From the NCBI GenBank assembly GCA_963708795.1, contig CAVPUH010000003.1:217858-281857 (forward strand): 64,000 nucleotides of DNA, in the 5' to 3' direction. The notes beneath the pieces were generated by a model. That model was not told the DNA's origin. It searched no databases and saw only the letters and a list, made by a program, of their open reading frames with translations. This DNA is from DAIQRJ01 sp963708795 (GTDB lineage: Bacteria > Actinomycetota > Actinomycetes > Propionibacteriales > DAIQRJ01). The position numbers and the translations under genes are program-made. Of this stretch, positions 45,415-55,469 are shown piece after piece (the stretch's first letter is position 1; each line of letters begins with the position of its first letter).

Positions 45415-45783
45415 ATGGCCAAGCAGGTCCTCGTACCGAATGCTGAGCACCCGATCACCATCCGGCCGACGGGTGAGCGAGTCGTCGTCCGCAGCGGCGA
45501 CCAGGTCATCGTGGACACCACGGATGCCCTGACCCTGCAGGAATCGACCTACCCGGCGGTGCACTACGTCCCGCTCGCCGACATCGACCCGGAACTCTTG
45601 AAGTCGACGGACACGCAGACCTACTGCCCCTTCAAGGGCGATGCGTCGTACTACAGCCTCGTGCTGCCCGGCCAGGAGTTGACCGACGCCGTGTGGGCGT
45701 ACGCGACGCCTTACCCGGCGGTCGGCGAGATCGCCGGGCACGTCGCCTTCTACCCCGACAAGGTCGACATCGCCGTCGGCTGA
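45415..45783 (+). CDS. DUF427 domain protein
   Basis: A 122-residue single-domain protein: MAKQVLVPNAEHPITIRP, VHYVPLADIDPELL, TDTQTYCPFKGDASYYSL and a closing VAFYPDKVDIAVG. This is the compact beta-fold DUF427, widespread in actinobacteria and of unknown biochemical role. CGGAGG lies before the ATG at 45415. It follows the TetR gene by 115 bp that contain the tandem repeats, so it may be part of that regulator's control or have its own promoter. Confidence 0.88.
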   Translation: MAKQVLVPNAEHPITIRPTGERVVVRSGDQVIVDTTDALTLQESTYPAVHYVPLADIDPELLKSTDTQTYCPFKGDASYYSLVLPGQELTDAVWAYATPYPAVGEIAGHVAFYPDKVDIAVG

Positions 45784-45795
45784 CTCGGCCACGGA

Positions 45796-46395
45796 TCACC
45801 GCGCGGGTCGGCGGCGCGCCTCGATGGCAACCAGCGCCGCTGACTTCGCCGTGGCCCAGTTGCCGAGCACGTTGCGGACGGTCTGCGCACTCGGCCGCCC
45901 GTCGTGCTCCTTGGCCCAGGCCTGGTAGCCGGCGTAGGACCCTCGAGAGCCGGGCGACCCGAGATAGTCGGCCACCGCGTCGACGAGCTGCTCCTGGGTC
46001 CACGACCGCCGATAGACCGTCCGGCCTGCGTTCACGCGGAGTCCAGCGGCCCGGCACGCGGTGTTCCACGAACCGAACCGCTGGATGATCCGCACGCTGG
46101 ACGGTCCCGAGTAGTCCCGCCAGACCTCGTCGTAGCTGTCGGCGGACAGTGGTTCGCCGAGTGCGGCGGCCACGTCACGCAGCACGGCCAGGATGGACGC
46201 CTCGGTGAAGTCGGACTCCTGCGCCGACGAGGTGACGAGCAGGCGGCGGGCGTCCTCCCCGAGAAGTTTGCCGACCGACGTAGCCGGGACCCCGACGGCA
46301 GCCGCCACCTCCGCTCGGGACGAGCCGGGGTGCTCGGCGAGGAACGCCCGGACGGCGGCCGCCGGGTCGCCGCGCTCACCGTTGTCGCTCGACAT
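45796..46395 (-). CDS. Protein with homing-endonuclease-associated repeats
   Basis: A 199-residue protein. An N-terminal winged-helix-like part (VRAFLAEHPGSSRAEVAAAVGVPATSVGKLL) precedes two copies of a helical repeat: SVRIIQRFGSWNTACRAAGL and TVRNVLGNWATAKSAALV, each ending a longer unit that starts with LRDVAAALG or VDAVADYLG. These match the homing-endonuclease-associated repeat (HNR), a DNA-binding module. No nuclease domain is attached. Function probably DNA binding. Confidence 0.75.
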   Translation of the reverse strand: MSSDNGERGDPAAAVRAFLAEHPGSSRAEVAAAVGVPATSVGKLLGEDARRLLVTSSAQESDFTEASILAVLRDVAAALGEPLSADSYDEVWRDYSGPSSVRIIQRFGSWNTACRAAGLRVNAGRTVYRRSWTQEQLVDAVADYLGSPGSRGSYAGYQAWAKEHDGRPSAQTVRNVLGNWATAKSAALVAIEARRRPAR

Positions 46396-46570
46396 GCGGT
46401 CAGGGTCGCACGCCAGCCCGCTCGCGTGGCCGTCACCAGCTGTCGACGGTGCTCCAGCTCAGCCGGGTGGCGGAGATGGTGTCGGCGACGTCCCCGTGAC
46501 GGACGGCTCTGTCGGCGGCAGCGGTTAGGTTGGACCGGCGGTGACCGACGGACGAGGAGAACACCGGCGG

Positions 46571-49500
46571 ATGAGCGAGAACGACACCATCAGGCGGGCC
46601 GTCGGCGCCGACACCTTCGCCCGTGGCGTCGGCTACGCCAGCTCGGGCGCCGTCCGGGATCTCACCTCGAGCGGTGACGGCAGGCGGGTCATCGCTCGCG
46701 TACAGGGCACGGCTCCCCAGGCGTATTCGACGATGGTCGACCTGCGTCGCGATTCGACCGGCGAGCTCACCGGCATCGTCGGGGTCTGCACCTGCCCCAT
46801 CCAGACCAACTGCAAGCACGTCGCGGCCGTCGCGGTGGCCGCCGTCGACCTGAGCGGCCGCGACAACGCACCCGACAACGCATGGGAACAGACCCTCGAC
46901 GCGATCCTCGCCCACGACCGGCCGGCCCGATCCGAGAAGGCCATCGGCCTGCAGTTCGAGGTCGTGACCGAGCCGCGGAGCCGCCAGTTCACGACGCGGA
47001 CCTGGTCGATGCCGTCGGTCCGCGTCGGCGTCCGGCCCGTCACCGAAGGCGTGAAAGGCGGGTGGATCAAGTCCGGGGTCAGCTGGAACGATCTCAGGTT
47101 CCAGCGTGCGGGCAAGTCCACCCACGCCCAGTTCGTCGACGAGATCGCCCAACTGGGCAACGCGGCCAGTGCCTACTACTACGGACGCAGCGACGGCCTG
47201 ATCTACCTCGACGACCTGAGCCGGCGGATCTGGTCGGTGCTGGCCGAGGCCCAGGCGGCCGGCCTGCCGATGATCGACACCAGCCGCGACCGGCGCCGAG
47301 TGCACGTCTCCACCGAGCCGGCCGTGCTCAGCCTGGACGCCACTCGGAACGACACCGGGTTGCATCTCACGCCGCAGATCGCCATCGGCGAGGTGGTCGT
47401 CGATCCCCGCGTCGGCGCCCTCATCGGCGACCCGGCGCACGGGGTCGCCACCTTCCCGACCGTCGACGGTGTCGAATCGCTGCTGCTCGCGGCGTTCGAG
47501 CCGCCCCTGACGCCACAGCAACAAGCCGCCGCGACCCGTGGTGTCCTCCGGATTCCGCCCACCGCCGAACGACGCTTCCTCGGCGACTTCTATCCGCGGT
47601 TACGTCAGTCGGTCGTCCTCGGTTCGTCCGACGGGTCGGTGGTCTTGCCCGAGCCCGAACGACCGACCCTCCGATTGACGGTCCGCACGGATGCCAAGCA
47701 GCTGATCCACCTGTCCTGGCAGTGGGCGTACCGGCTCGGCGACACCGAACGCGTCGAGCCGCTGCACCCGCGTCAGGGCGACGCCGCGGTGCGGGACGAG
47801 GCGGCCGAGTCGGCAGTGCTCGCGGAGGTGGCGACAGTGCCGGTGGTCGGATCGATGTGGACGGTCGGCCGGGGCGGGCGGCGACTCGCGTCCACCGCGT
47901 CGCTCGGCCAGGCCGAGACCATCGCCTTCGGGCGTGACGTCCTGCCGGCGCTGCGCGAGATCGAGCACCTCGAGGTCGACGCGCAGGAGCTCCCCGACTA
48001 CCGCGAGGCGATGGCGGAGCCTGTCATCAGCGTCACGGCAGACCGCTCCGGCACGGGCAACGACTGGCTCGAGCTCGACGTGACGGTCTCGATCGACGGT
48101 CAGGACGTCCCGTTCGACGAGCTGTTCGTCGCGCTCGCCCAGGGCCAGGACACGCTGATCCTGCCGAGCGGCGTCTACTTCCCGCTCGACCTGCCGGTGT
48201 TCGCGCAGCTCGCCGCCCTGATCGAGGAGGCGCGCGCGCTGCAGGACCGGCCGGACGGCCCGCTGCGGATCCATCCGATCCAGGCCAGTCTGTGGAGCGA
48301 GCTCGAAGACCTCGGGGTCACCACCACGCAGGCCGCGCAGTGGCAGCAGATCGTGGCCGGGCTGGTGGCCGATCCCGAGAACCCGGCTCGATCCGAGCCG
48401 CCGCCGGCGGGGCTGACCGCGACGCTCCGCCCGTACCAGCAGGCGGGGTGGGACTGGCTGCGCTACCGCTACGACCACCGTCTCGGCGCGATCCTGGCCG
48501 ACGACATGGGCCTCGGCAAGACGATCCAGACGCTCGCGCTGATCTGTCATGCCCGCGAGCACGATCCGGCGCCCTTCCTCGTGGTGGCACCGACGAGTGT
48601 GATCCCCAACTGGGCCAGCGAATGCGACAGGTTCGCGCCCGGTCTGAAGGTCGTCACCATCGCGGAGACGACCCGACGACGCGGCCATCTCCTGGCCGAG
48701 GCGATCGCCGGCGCCGACGTCGTGCTCACGTCGTATGCGCTGTTCCGCTTGGACATCGAGGAGTACGAGACGCTCGCGTGGTCCGGCCTGGTGCTCGACG
48801 AGGCGCAGTTCGTGAAGAACCACAACGCGAAGGCGTACGGGTGCGCGAAACGGCTGCCGGCGCCGTTCAAGCTCGCGGTGACGGGCACGCCCATGGAGAA
48901 CAACCTGATGGAGTTGTGGGCGCTGATGTCGATCGTCGCGCCCGGGCTGCTGGCGAGCCCGAAGCGGTTCACCGACTACTACCGGAATCCGATCGAGCGC
49001 GACAGCAACGCGGAGCTGCTCAGCCAACTGCGCAAGCGGATCGGGCCGTTGATGCTGCGGCGAACCAAGGAGCAGGTGGCGCCCGAGTTGCCGCCGAAGC
49101 TGGAGCAGGTCGTCGAGCTGGACCTGAACCCGCGGCACCGGCAGATCTATCAGACGCACCTGCAGCGGGAGCGTCAGAAGGTCCTCGGTCTGCTCGGCGA
49201 CGTCGACAGGAACCGCATCGAGATCCTGCGGTCGCTCACCTTGCTGCGCCAGTTGAGTCTCGACCCCGCCCTGGTCGACGAGAAGTACGCGAACGTCGGC
49301 TCCGCCAAGCTCGATGCGCTCATGGAGCACGTCGACGAGATCGTCTCGGGTGGACACCGGGTGCTGGTGTTCAGCCAGTTCACCGGGTTCCTGGGCCGGG
49401 CTCGGGCGCGGCTCGACGAGGCCGGCGTCGAGTACTGCTATCTCGACGGGACGACGCGCAATCGCGGCGAGGTGCTGGACCGGTTCAAGGCGGGCGAGGC

Positions 49501-49804
49501 GCCCGTGTTCCTCATCAGCCTGAAGGCCGGCGGGTTCGGGCTGAACCTGACCGAGGCCGACTACTGCATCCTGCTCGATCCGTGGTGGAACCCGGCCACC
49601 GAGGCGCAGGCGGTCGACCGCACGCACCGGATCGGCCAGACGAAGACGGTGATGGTCTACCGGTTCGTGGCCACCGGCACGATCGAGACGAAGGTGATGG
49701 AACTCAAGGCCTCGAAGGCGAAACTGTTCACGAGCGTCATGGAGGGGACCGAGGCCCAGCGGGCCGGCTTCACCGCCGAGGAGATCGCCGCGCTGCTGGG
49801 GTGA
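46571..49804 (+). CDS. SWIM zinc finger + SNF2-family helicase/ATPase
   Basis: A 1,077-residue Swi2/Snf2 ATPase. The SWIM zinc finger CTCPIQTNCKHVAAV starts near residue 72. After a long middle region come helicase motifs: I at ADDMGLGKTIQ (near 648), II as LDEAQFVKN (DEAQ, near 743), III at AVTGTPMENN, V at KAGGFGLNLTEADY and VI at QAVDRTHRIGQ. Bacterial RapA/HepA-like enzymes of this kind act on DNA or RNA polymerase complexes. ATG 46571 is chosen to match family N-termini; GTG 46541, nine nt after a TAGGTT box, is an alternative near-leaderless start. Confidence 0.9.
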   Translation: MSENDTIRRAVGADTFARGVGYASSGAVRDLTSSGDGRRVIARVQGTAPQAYSTMVDLRRDSTGELTGIVGVCTCPIQTNCKHVAAVAVAAVDLSGRDNAPDNAWEQTLDAILAHDRPARSEKAIGLQFEVVTEPRSRQFTTRTWSMPSVRVGVRPVTEGVKGGWIKSGVSWNDLRFQRAGKSTHAQFVDEIAQLGNAASAYYYGRSDGLIYLDDLSRRIWSVLAEAQAAGLPMIDTSRDRRRVHVSTEPAVLSLDATRNDTGLHLTPQIAIGEVVVDPRVGALIGDPAHGVATFPTVDGVESLLLAAFEPPLTPQQQAAATRGVLRIPPTAERRFLGDFYPRLRQSVVLGSSDGSVVLPEPERPTLRLTVRTDAKQLIHLSWQWAYRLGDTERVEPLHPRQGDAAVRDEAAESAVLAEVATVPVVGSMWTVGRGGRRLASTASLGQAETIAFGRDVLPALREIEHLEVDAQELPDYREAMAEPVISVTADRSGTGNDWLELDVTVSIDGQDVPFDELFVALAQGQDTLILPSGVYFPLDLPVFAQLAALIEEARALQDRPDGPLRIHPIQASLWSELEDLGVTTTQAAQWQQIVAGLVADPENPARSEPPPAGLTATLRPYQQAGWDWLRYRYDHRLGAILADDMGLGKTIQTLALICHAREHDPAPFLVVAPTSVIPNWASECDRFAPGLKVVTIAETTRRRGHLLAEAIAGADVVLTSYALFRLDIEEYETLAWSGLVLDEAQFVKNHNAKAYGCAKRLPAPFKLAVTGTPMENNLMELWALMSIVAPGLLASPKRFTDYYRNPIERDSNAELLSQLRKRIGPLMLRRTKEQVAPELPPKLEQVVELDLNPRHRQIYQTHLQRERQKVLGLLGDVDRNRIEILRSLTLLRQLSLDPALVDEKYANVGSAKLDALMEHVDEIVSGGHRVLVFSQFTGFLGRARARLDEAGVEYCYLDGTTRNRGEVLDRFKAGEAPVFLISLKAGGFGLNLTEADYCILLDPWWNPATEAQAVDRTHRIGQTKTVMVYRFVATGTIETKVMELKASKAKLFTSVMEGTEAQRAGFTAEEIAALLG

Positions 49805-49856
49805 GGGTCGGCACCGGCGTTCGAGAGCCGGCACATCGGTGGCTTCCGAGTCGTGG

Positions 49857-50678
49857 TCAGCTGGCGGCGAGCTCCGCTCCCAAGGCGTCGTACTGCTCCC
49901 CGCAGCCGATCTCGCGCTGGATCGCCTGGTCCTCGCCGCCGATGTACTGACCCTGCTCGGTGTAGACGAGCCTGGTTCCAGCCGGGACCGGGAAGAGTTC
50001 GACGCTCGCGAGCGACACCGAGATCAGCTTCCCGTCGACCGTCATGACGTATGAGAAGACCAGTCTCGTGTCGGTGACGATGTCGAGGTAATGGGTGTCG
50101 TGGGTGATCGGCGGGCCGCCCGCGTACCGGAACCGGCCCGTCTCGCTGCCCCCGGTGCGGAAGTCGGCGGTGAACTCGTCGATCTCCCAGCCTTCGCCGT
50201 CGGCGAACCAGCGCCGCTTGACGTCGGTGTCGGAGAACGCCCGGAAGACGCGGGCCGCGGGTACTGGGTAGGTGCGCTCGACGGTGAAGGTCGCGTGGGT
50301 GATCGCCTCGCTGGTCACTCGTTCCTCGGCTCCGGTGTCGGTGGTGTGGGTCGCGGTCGGGCTGGGGTCCTCGTCCTCGGCTAGGAGCAAGCCGAGTCGG
50401 TCGAGGCGTCGCTCGGTGAGCGCTCGACGATCCTGGATCCACCGCTCGGCGATGTCGAGCCCGCCAGAGTTGATGGCGCAGGTCCGGACGCGCCCGACCT
50501 TCTGCGTGCGCACCAGATCGCTCTGCTCGAGGACCTGCAGGTGTTGGACGACCGCGGCCAGGGACACGGCGAGCGGTTCTGCCAGTTGGCTCACAGACAG
50601 TGGCCCATCGCCGAGTCGCTGGAGCATGGCCCGACGGGTGGGATCACCAAGAGCCTGAAAGACGGAATCGACGCTCAT
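49857..50678 (-). CDS. Fused ArsR-type repressor and SRPBCC (AHSA1-like) domain protein
   Basis: A 273-residue fusion. Residues 1-95 form an ArsR winged helix (VFQALGDPTRRAMLQRL, LSVSQLAEPLAVSLAAVVQHLQVLEQSDLV) lacking the cysteine metal box. Residues about 125-273 are an AHSA1/SRPBCC lipocalin-like domain (FTVERTYPVPAARVFRAFSD, DVKRRWFADGEGWE). These two are usually separate neighbouring genes. A GTG between the domains could also start the second part alone. GGAGG lies upstream of ATG 50678. Two operators sit between it and the divergent reductase gene. Confidence 0.88.
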   Translation of the reverse strand: MSVDSVFQALGDPTRRAMLQRLGDGPLSVSQLAEPLAVSLAAVVQHLQVLEQSDLVRTQKVGRVRTCAINSGGLDIAERWIQDRRALTERRLDRLGLLLAEDEDPSPTATHTTDTGAEERVTSEAITHATFTVERTYPVPAARVFRAFSDTDVKRRWFADGEGWEIDEFTADFRTGGSETGRFRYAGGPPITHDTHYLDIVTDTRLVFSYVMTVDGKLISVSLASVELFPVPAGTRLVYTEQGQYIGGEDQAIQREIGCGEQYDALGAELAAS

Positions 50679-50694
50679 CGGCACCTCCGATTAC

Positions 50695-50750
50695 TCAAGT
50701 CGGTACTTGACAGTTCGAGCCGCTGCCGCAACACTCAAGTTCGTACTGAA
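50695..50750. promoter_or_regulatory. Twin operators for the ArsR-SRPBCC regulator
   Basis: TCAAGTCGGTACTTGA at 50695-50710 is a perfect 6-bp inverted repeat with a 4-nt centre. TCAAGTTCGTACTGAA at 50735-50750 is an imperfect second copy with its centre exactly 40 bp away, close to four helical turns. They lie between divergent genes. Confidence 0.75.
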
Positions 50751-50780
50751 GTATGACACCTCGATCCCCGGAGACGCACG

Positions 50781-51446
50781 ATGACATCCACCGAGTCCAC
50801 CGACGGCACCGTCTTCTTCGCCGTGAGCATGTCCCTGGACGGCTTCATCGCGCCGGCCGGAATGACGCTCGAACACGGCGACGACCCGTCGTATCAGAAC
50901 TGGGGTGCGCAGTGGGGCGCGCTGCAGAACTGGGTGTTCCCGCAGCGCTTCTTCCGCGAGAACCTGCATCTCGGTGCGGGCGGCGAAACCGGCCCGGACA
51001 ACGATATGGCGCAGAGCATCTTCGAACGCACCGGCGTGACGATCCTCGGAAAGAACATGTTCGACGGTGGCGAGCGCTTCTGGCCGGAGGATGCGCCGTT
51101 CCACACGCCGGTGTTCGTCGTGACGCACACCGAACGTGAGCCGTGGGAGCGCCCGGGCGGGACGACATTCCACTTCGTCAACGACGGGATCGAGAGCGCG
51201 TTGACTCAGGCCCAGGGGGTCGCGGGCGGTCGCGACGTCCGGATCGGCGGCGGCGCCGACCTCATCCAGCAGTACCTCCAGGCCGGGTTGGTGGACGAGT
51301 TCATCGTGTCAGTCGCGCCGGTCCTGCTCGGCTCAGGGACGGCGCTGTTCGACGGTCTCGAGTTCGGCCAGGTCGGATTCGTCGTGGCCGAGGTGTTGGC
51401 GTCGCCGCGGGTGACGCACCTGCGGTACGCGGTGGCCCACAGGTAG
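50781..51446 (+). CDS. Dihydrofolate-reductase-fold (RibD C-terminal) family reductase
   Basis: A 221-residue protein of the YyaP/YwjB/RibD-C group: FFAVSMSLDGFIAPAGMTLE, VTILGKNMFDGGERFW, PVFVVTHTEREPW, and DVRIGGGADLIQQYLQAGLV then DEFIVSVAPVLLGSGTALF. NADPH-dependent reduction is likely, substrate unknown. Such genes often pair with ArsR plus SRPBCC genes, as here. Confidence 0.88.
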   Translation: MTSTESTDGTVFFAVSMSLDGFIAPAGMTLEHGDDPSYQNWGAQWGALQNWVFPQRFFRENLHLGAGGETGPDNDMAQSIFERTGVTILGKNMFDGGERFWPEDAPFHTPVFVVTHTEREPWERPGGTTFHFVNDGIESALTQAQGVAGGRDVRIGGGADLIQQYLQAGLVDEFIVSVAPVLLGSGTALFDGLEFGQVGFVVAEVLASPRVTHLRYAVAHR

Positions 51447-51465
51447 CTCAGGCGGCCGCCGAGCG

Positions 51466-53445
51466 TCACGTCACCGTCAGCGTGACCGTCTTCGCGTTGG
51501 CGGACGTGATCGTCGAACTCCCGGCGTAGTGGGTCGCCGCCGTGTAGCTGCCCTTCGCCAGCTTCGGGAACGTGAACACGTGCCTGCCCTTGGCCGATGT
51601 TGTCAGCCTCGTGGTCAGGGTCTTGGCGGTCGTCTTGCCCTTCTTGATCGTGACAGTCAGCTTGCCGCTCGGCCAGAGGTTGGCTGCGGTCACGTGAACC
51701 GTCATCGACGCGTGCGCCGTTTGCGCGACCTTCGCATGGGCGAGGGCTGCCGTCACCTTCGGGACCGCCTTGCTGACGGTCACGGCCGTCGACGCCGAGG
51801 AGGCCTTCGCGCTCCCCTGCGCCGCGAAGACAGCCTTCAGCGTGTGCTTGCCGAGCTTGAAGGTCGTGGGCAACCGCCACGTCGCCTTGCCCTTCACGAG
51901 CGTGAGTGTGGCGAGCTTCTTGGCGCCGTCGCTGACGACCACATGTCTCCTGGTCAGGGACACCGACGAGCCGACCTTCACCGTGATCGTCGGGCGACTG
52001 CCGTAGTGGAACGACTTCGAGATCGACAGCGTCGTCCACGACAGGTACGTCGGACCCGGCTCCCATACCCACGGCTGGCGCCAGATGCCGTGTGTGCCGG
52101 CGTCGCTGAGGAACAGCATCCCGTTGCTGGCGGTGAGGTTGACGTCGTCGGGATTCCTGAGCTGGTGGTTGAGCCGGACGGTGCCGGCACTCGTTCCGTC
52201 GCTCGTCCAGAGCTGCTCGCCGTGGACGATGTCGGTGGCCGTGAAGACGACGCGGTTGCCGACCGCGGTGATGTTGTCCGGCCATGAACCCGTCATACCG
52301 GGGTAGATGTCCTTGACCTGCTTGGTGCCTCCGACCGACCCGTCGGTGGACCAGAGCTCCTCGTCGGTACTCCCGTTATGACGAGCCGAGAAGAAGACTT
52401 TCCCGTTCGCTGTCGCGATGTTCGCACCGAGGAAGAGATCCGCCGGGGTAGGCACGATGGCGGTGCCGGCCGAGGTGCCGTCGGTGATGACGAAGCGGTA
52501 TTTGCCGTTGACGTATGCGTAGAGCGCCTCCTTGTTGCCGAACGGAGCGAAGGAATAGAGGCCATTGCTGAGCTGGATGCTGCTTCCACCGGCGCGCAAC
52601 GGCTTCGTTCCCGCCACGGTGCCGTCACTGGCGTACGTATCGGTGTTCGCCACGAAGAAGAGTTTGCCGTTCCAGACGTGGAGGTTCTGGACACCCGAAC
52701 TCGGGCTGCCGGCGAGAAGGTCGATGAAGATGTGCGTGCCGCCCTTGGTGCCGTCGGTCGTCCAGAGCTCCGTACCTGAGCTGGGCACCCACGCCTGGAA
52801 GTACACCCTGCCGTTCAACGTTGCCATGGCGCTGCCGATGTCGCTGAATTGCGGGCTGCCGTCGTAGTTCTTCAGCGTCGTCGTACCAGTCGTCGTGCCG
52901 TCGCTGACCCAGAGTTGACGGGTTTCGCCGGGTATGCCGCTCGAGACGTTGAAGATCAGCTTGTTGCCCAGGGCGGTGAGGTGGTTCGGGTATCCGTTCT
53001 GAGCGCCGAGGAACCTGGTCTTGACGAGCTTCGTCCCGGCGCTGGTCCCGTCGGTGATCCAGAGCTCGTAGAAGTTCGTCTTGCCCATGGTCACGAAGTA
53101 GAGCTTCGAGCCGACAACGGTGAACTGCCCGAGTGGTGCGCTGCCCAGCGCCGTCGTGTCCTTGAGCATGTGCGTGCCCGTCGGGGTGCCATCGGTGATC
53201 CACGGTTCCTGCCCGCGGCCGCCGGCGTCGAAGCCGGAGAAGATCGTGCGATGCCCGAAGGTCGTGAACTGGTAGTCGTAGCCGTCCTGGTTGAGGGCCG
53301 TCGCCGCCAATATCCGGGGCGTCACAGGTGAGTTGGTGGCGGCTTGGGTCGGTGCCACCGCGGTGATGGTGGTGAGGCCGGCGAGCGCGACGGCGACGAA
53401 TGCAGCGGTGAGTCGTCGAGCGAATACGGAGCGGGTACGGGCCAT
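51466..53445 (-). CDS. Secreted ELWxxDGTxxGT-repeat protein with Ig-like C-terminus
   Basis: A 659-residue exported protein. The signal peptide spans about 1-36 (LTAAFVAVALAGLTTITAVA, cleavage after QAA). Residues about 40-470 hold at least eight copies of a repeat with the core ELWxTDGTxxGT (for example EPWITDGTPTGT, ELWTTDGTKGGT, QLWTSDGTSAGT) spaced about 50 residues, expected to form a beta-propeller. The C-terminal 170 residues are two Ig-like repeats (Big_3-type), rich in Thr, Ala and Lys. No cell-wall anchor is seen. AGGAG upstream of the ATG. Confidence 0.87.
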   Translation of the reverse strand: MARTRSVFARRLTAAFVAVALAGLTTITAVAPTQAATNSPVTPRILAATALNQDGYDYQFTTFGHRTIFSGFDAGGRGQEPWITDGTPTGTHMLKDTTALGSAPLGQFTVVGSKLYFVTMGKTNFYELWITDGTSAGTKLVKTRFLGAQNGYPNHLTALGNKLIFNVSSGIPGETRQLWVSDGTTTGTTTLKNYDGSPQFSDIGSAMATLNGRVYFQAWVPSSGTELWTTDGTKGGTHIFIDLLAGSPSSGVQNLHVWNGKLFFVANTDTYASDGTVAGTKPLRAGGSSIQLSNGLYSFAPFGNKEALYAYVNGKYRFVITDGTSAGTAIVPTPADLFLGANIATANGKVFFSARHNGSTDEELWSTDGSVGGTKQVKDIYPGMTGSWPDNITAVGNRVVFTATDIVHGEQLWTSDGTSAGTVRLNHQLRNPDDVNLTASNGMLFLSDAGTHGIWRQPWVWEPGPTYLSWTTLSISKSFHYGSRPTITVKVGSSVSLTRRHVVVSDGAKKLATLTLVKGKATWRLPTTFKLGKHTLKAVFAAQGSAKASSASTAVTVSKAVPKVTAALAHAKVAQTAHASMTVHVTAANLWPSGKLTVTIKKGKTTAKTLTTRLTTSAKGRHVFTFPKLAKGSYTAATHYAGSSTITSANAKTVTLTVT

Positions 53446-53650
53446 TCGAGTCTCCTGGAGCCGACCCCCGCATGCCGAACGATCGGCACCTGAATGGAAG
53501 CTAGACCCGCTGCGGCACTCGGCGATAGGGATTCATGGCTTCGATATGCAACGAACTGCACACGGCTACGCAGCGTCGGACGTCGATCACACCCGAGCGT
53601 GGTCGAGCCGAGGACAGGCGAGCTGTCGGAACTTGGTCGTCGCCGAGACC

Positions 53651-53785
53651 TCAGTGTTTGGCGAGGTCGATTCGGCTGTCGTGGTAGCGACCGACGAGCT
53701 GTGCGCCGGTATTCGTCAGACACGGCCAACCGCTGGCGGCCCCGCAAGTCGGACACTTGACGTAGATCGGCGATACGGCAGGCAT
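53651..53785 (-). CDS. Small zinc-finger protein (phage-type C2HC-like)
   Basis: A 44-residue peptide from ATG 53785. It contains KCPTCGAASGWPC and GRYHDSRIDLA, giving the CPxC...C...H pattern of short DNA-binding zinc fingers common in actinophages and actinobacterial genomes. The longer open frame upstream has no such character. Confidence 0.5.
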   Translation of the reverse strand: MPAVSPIYVKCPTCGAASGWPCLTNTGAQLVGRYHDSRIDLAKH

Positions 53786-54069
53786 GATGTCTCCCACGTA
53801 GGTGGACCAGGTCAGCCGCCTGTGCCGGCGACCACCTGGATCGATGCCGAGTGACGACGACGTCCGGCTGACGCCCTTGTATCCCGCGGTGCTCCTACGA
53901 CACTGCGCTCCAGAAACCATACGTCCGACCGAAGGCGAGCCCTGACCTTCTCAACAAGCGATGTTCTGGTTCTGGTCACTCTGCCAGTGCCACAGACGCA
54001 GGGTGATGAACGTCCAATTCTCATGCAGGGTTGAGGATTCGACACCTCTGGACTGTCGGTGCTCGGTAC

Positions 54070-54075
54070 TAACCT
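54070..54075 (+). promoter_or_regulatory. -10 box TAACCT for leaderless second DUF222 gene
   Basis: TAACCT, six nt before ATG 54082, the same layout as the first DUF222 gene at 3949. Confidence 0.5.
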
Positions 54076-54081
54076 GGTCCC

Positions 54082-55441
54082 ATGACCACGACGCAGGACC
54101 CGCCGATGAGGATCGACCATCCGGTCGCCCGATCGGTGTCGGCCGCCCGCGAGTCGATCCGTGAGGTCGCGGATCCGGCCACGAACAGGCTCTGGCAGCT
54201 GACCGACTCCGACGGCGTCCAGGTCGTGGCCGAGATCCTTCGCCTCGAAGCATCCCTGGCCGGGTTGAAACTCCAGGTACTGGGCGCAATCGACGAGCGT
54301 GACGTCACGACCACCACGACCGGTCTCGGGACGGCCGCCTGGCTGCACGCGACCGCTCGGCAGAGCCTGGCGACGGCCCATCGCGACGTCGCCATCGCCC
54401 GATCGCTTCACCACCGGTTCGGACGGCTGACCTCGGCGATGGCAAACGGTGACGTCTCCGCGGAGCAGGCCGTTGCCGTGGTCGGCGTGCTCAAAGACCT
54501 GCCGGTCGACCTGGATCACGATCAGGTCGTAGCCGCTGAGGAAACCGTGGTCGAGTTCGCCGCGCGGTACGGCCCTCGTGAGCTCCGCGCACTGGCCGGG
54601 CATCTGCTCGAGGTCGTCGCTCCCGACGTGGCCGAAGCCGCCGAGGGCGAGATCCTCGAACGCCAGGACCGGGAGGCGCGCCGCTCGCAGTACCTGCGCT
54701 GGCGAGACGACGGGGACGGCGCTCTCCAGTTCTCCGGCGAAGCTGCCGACCGTCGATGGCGAGCAACTGCGCACGCTGGTCGAAGCGATCGCACACCAAG
54801 ACACGAAGGAGACTCCGCAAGACCTTGACGTCGACGAACCGTCGTGGGAGTCCAAGCGGGCACAAGCGCTGATGACCATCGTCCACGGCTACCTGGCCGC
54901 CGGCGACGGGCCGCGCCGTGGTGGTGACCGCCCTCGTATCACCGTCCTGCTCGACTACGACACCCTCGCTGCACAGGTCGGCGCCGGCACGCTCGTCGAC
55001 TCCGGCCAGCGGCTGCCGGCGGGCGAGCTGCGTCGACTGGCTTGCGATGCGGAGATCCTGCCGGTCATCCTCGGGAGCGATTCGCAACTCCTCGACGTCG
55101 GCCGCACCACTCGGTTGTTCAGTGGCGATCTGCGGCAGGCGCTCGTCACGCGCGACCGTGGCTGCGTCTTCCCCGGCTGCACACGGACCTCAGCGGACTG
55201 CGACGCCCACCACCTGGTGCCGTGGTGGGCGGGCGGTCCGACGAGCCTCGAGAACGGTGCGCTCGTCTGCCCGACGCATCACCGCCTCGTCGAGCCCGAT
55301 CCAGCCGGCACCCACACGCCCGACCACGAACGCTGGCACCTGCGCATGAGCATTGACGGCGTCCCCGAAGTGATCCCGCCGGCGCGCCGAGATCCGCTCA
55401 TGCATCCCCAACGGCACCAGCGGTTCCGCCCGCGACGCTGA
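54082..55441 (+). CDS. DUF222 / HNH endonuclease-like protein, one frameshift
   Basis: Second DUF222-HNH protein, about 453 residues. The DUF222 part starts near LRLEASLAGLKLQVLGAIDE and runs through RELRALAGHLLEVVAPDVAE. The HNH part is intact: CVFPGCTRTSADCDAHHLVP, WWAGGPTSLENGALVCPTHH, with the two CxxC-like pairs and the catalytic His. The frame breaks near 54739; deleting one G gives QFSGKLPTVDGEQLRTLVEA, and the span is 3n+1 nt. Sequence is quite different from the copy at 3949, so they are not recent duplicates. Confidence 0.83.
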
Positions 55442-55469
55442 CCGGTCGACCGTCCCGCGGGACCCGAAC

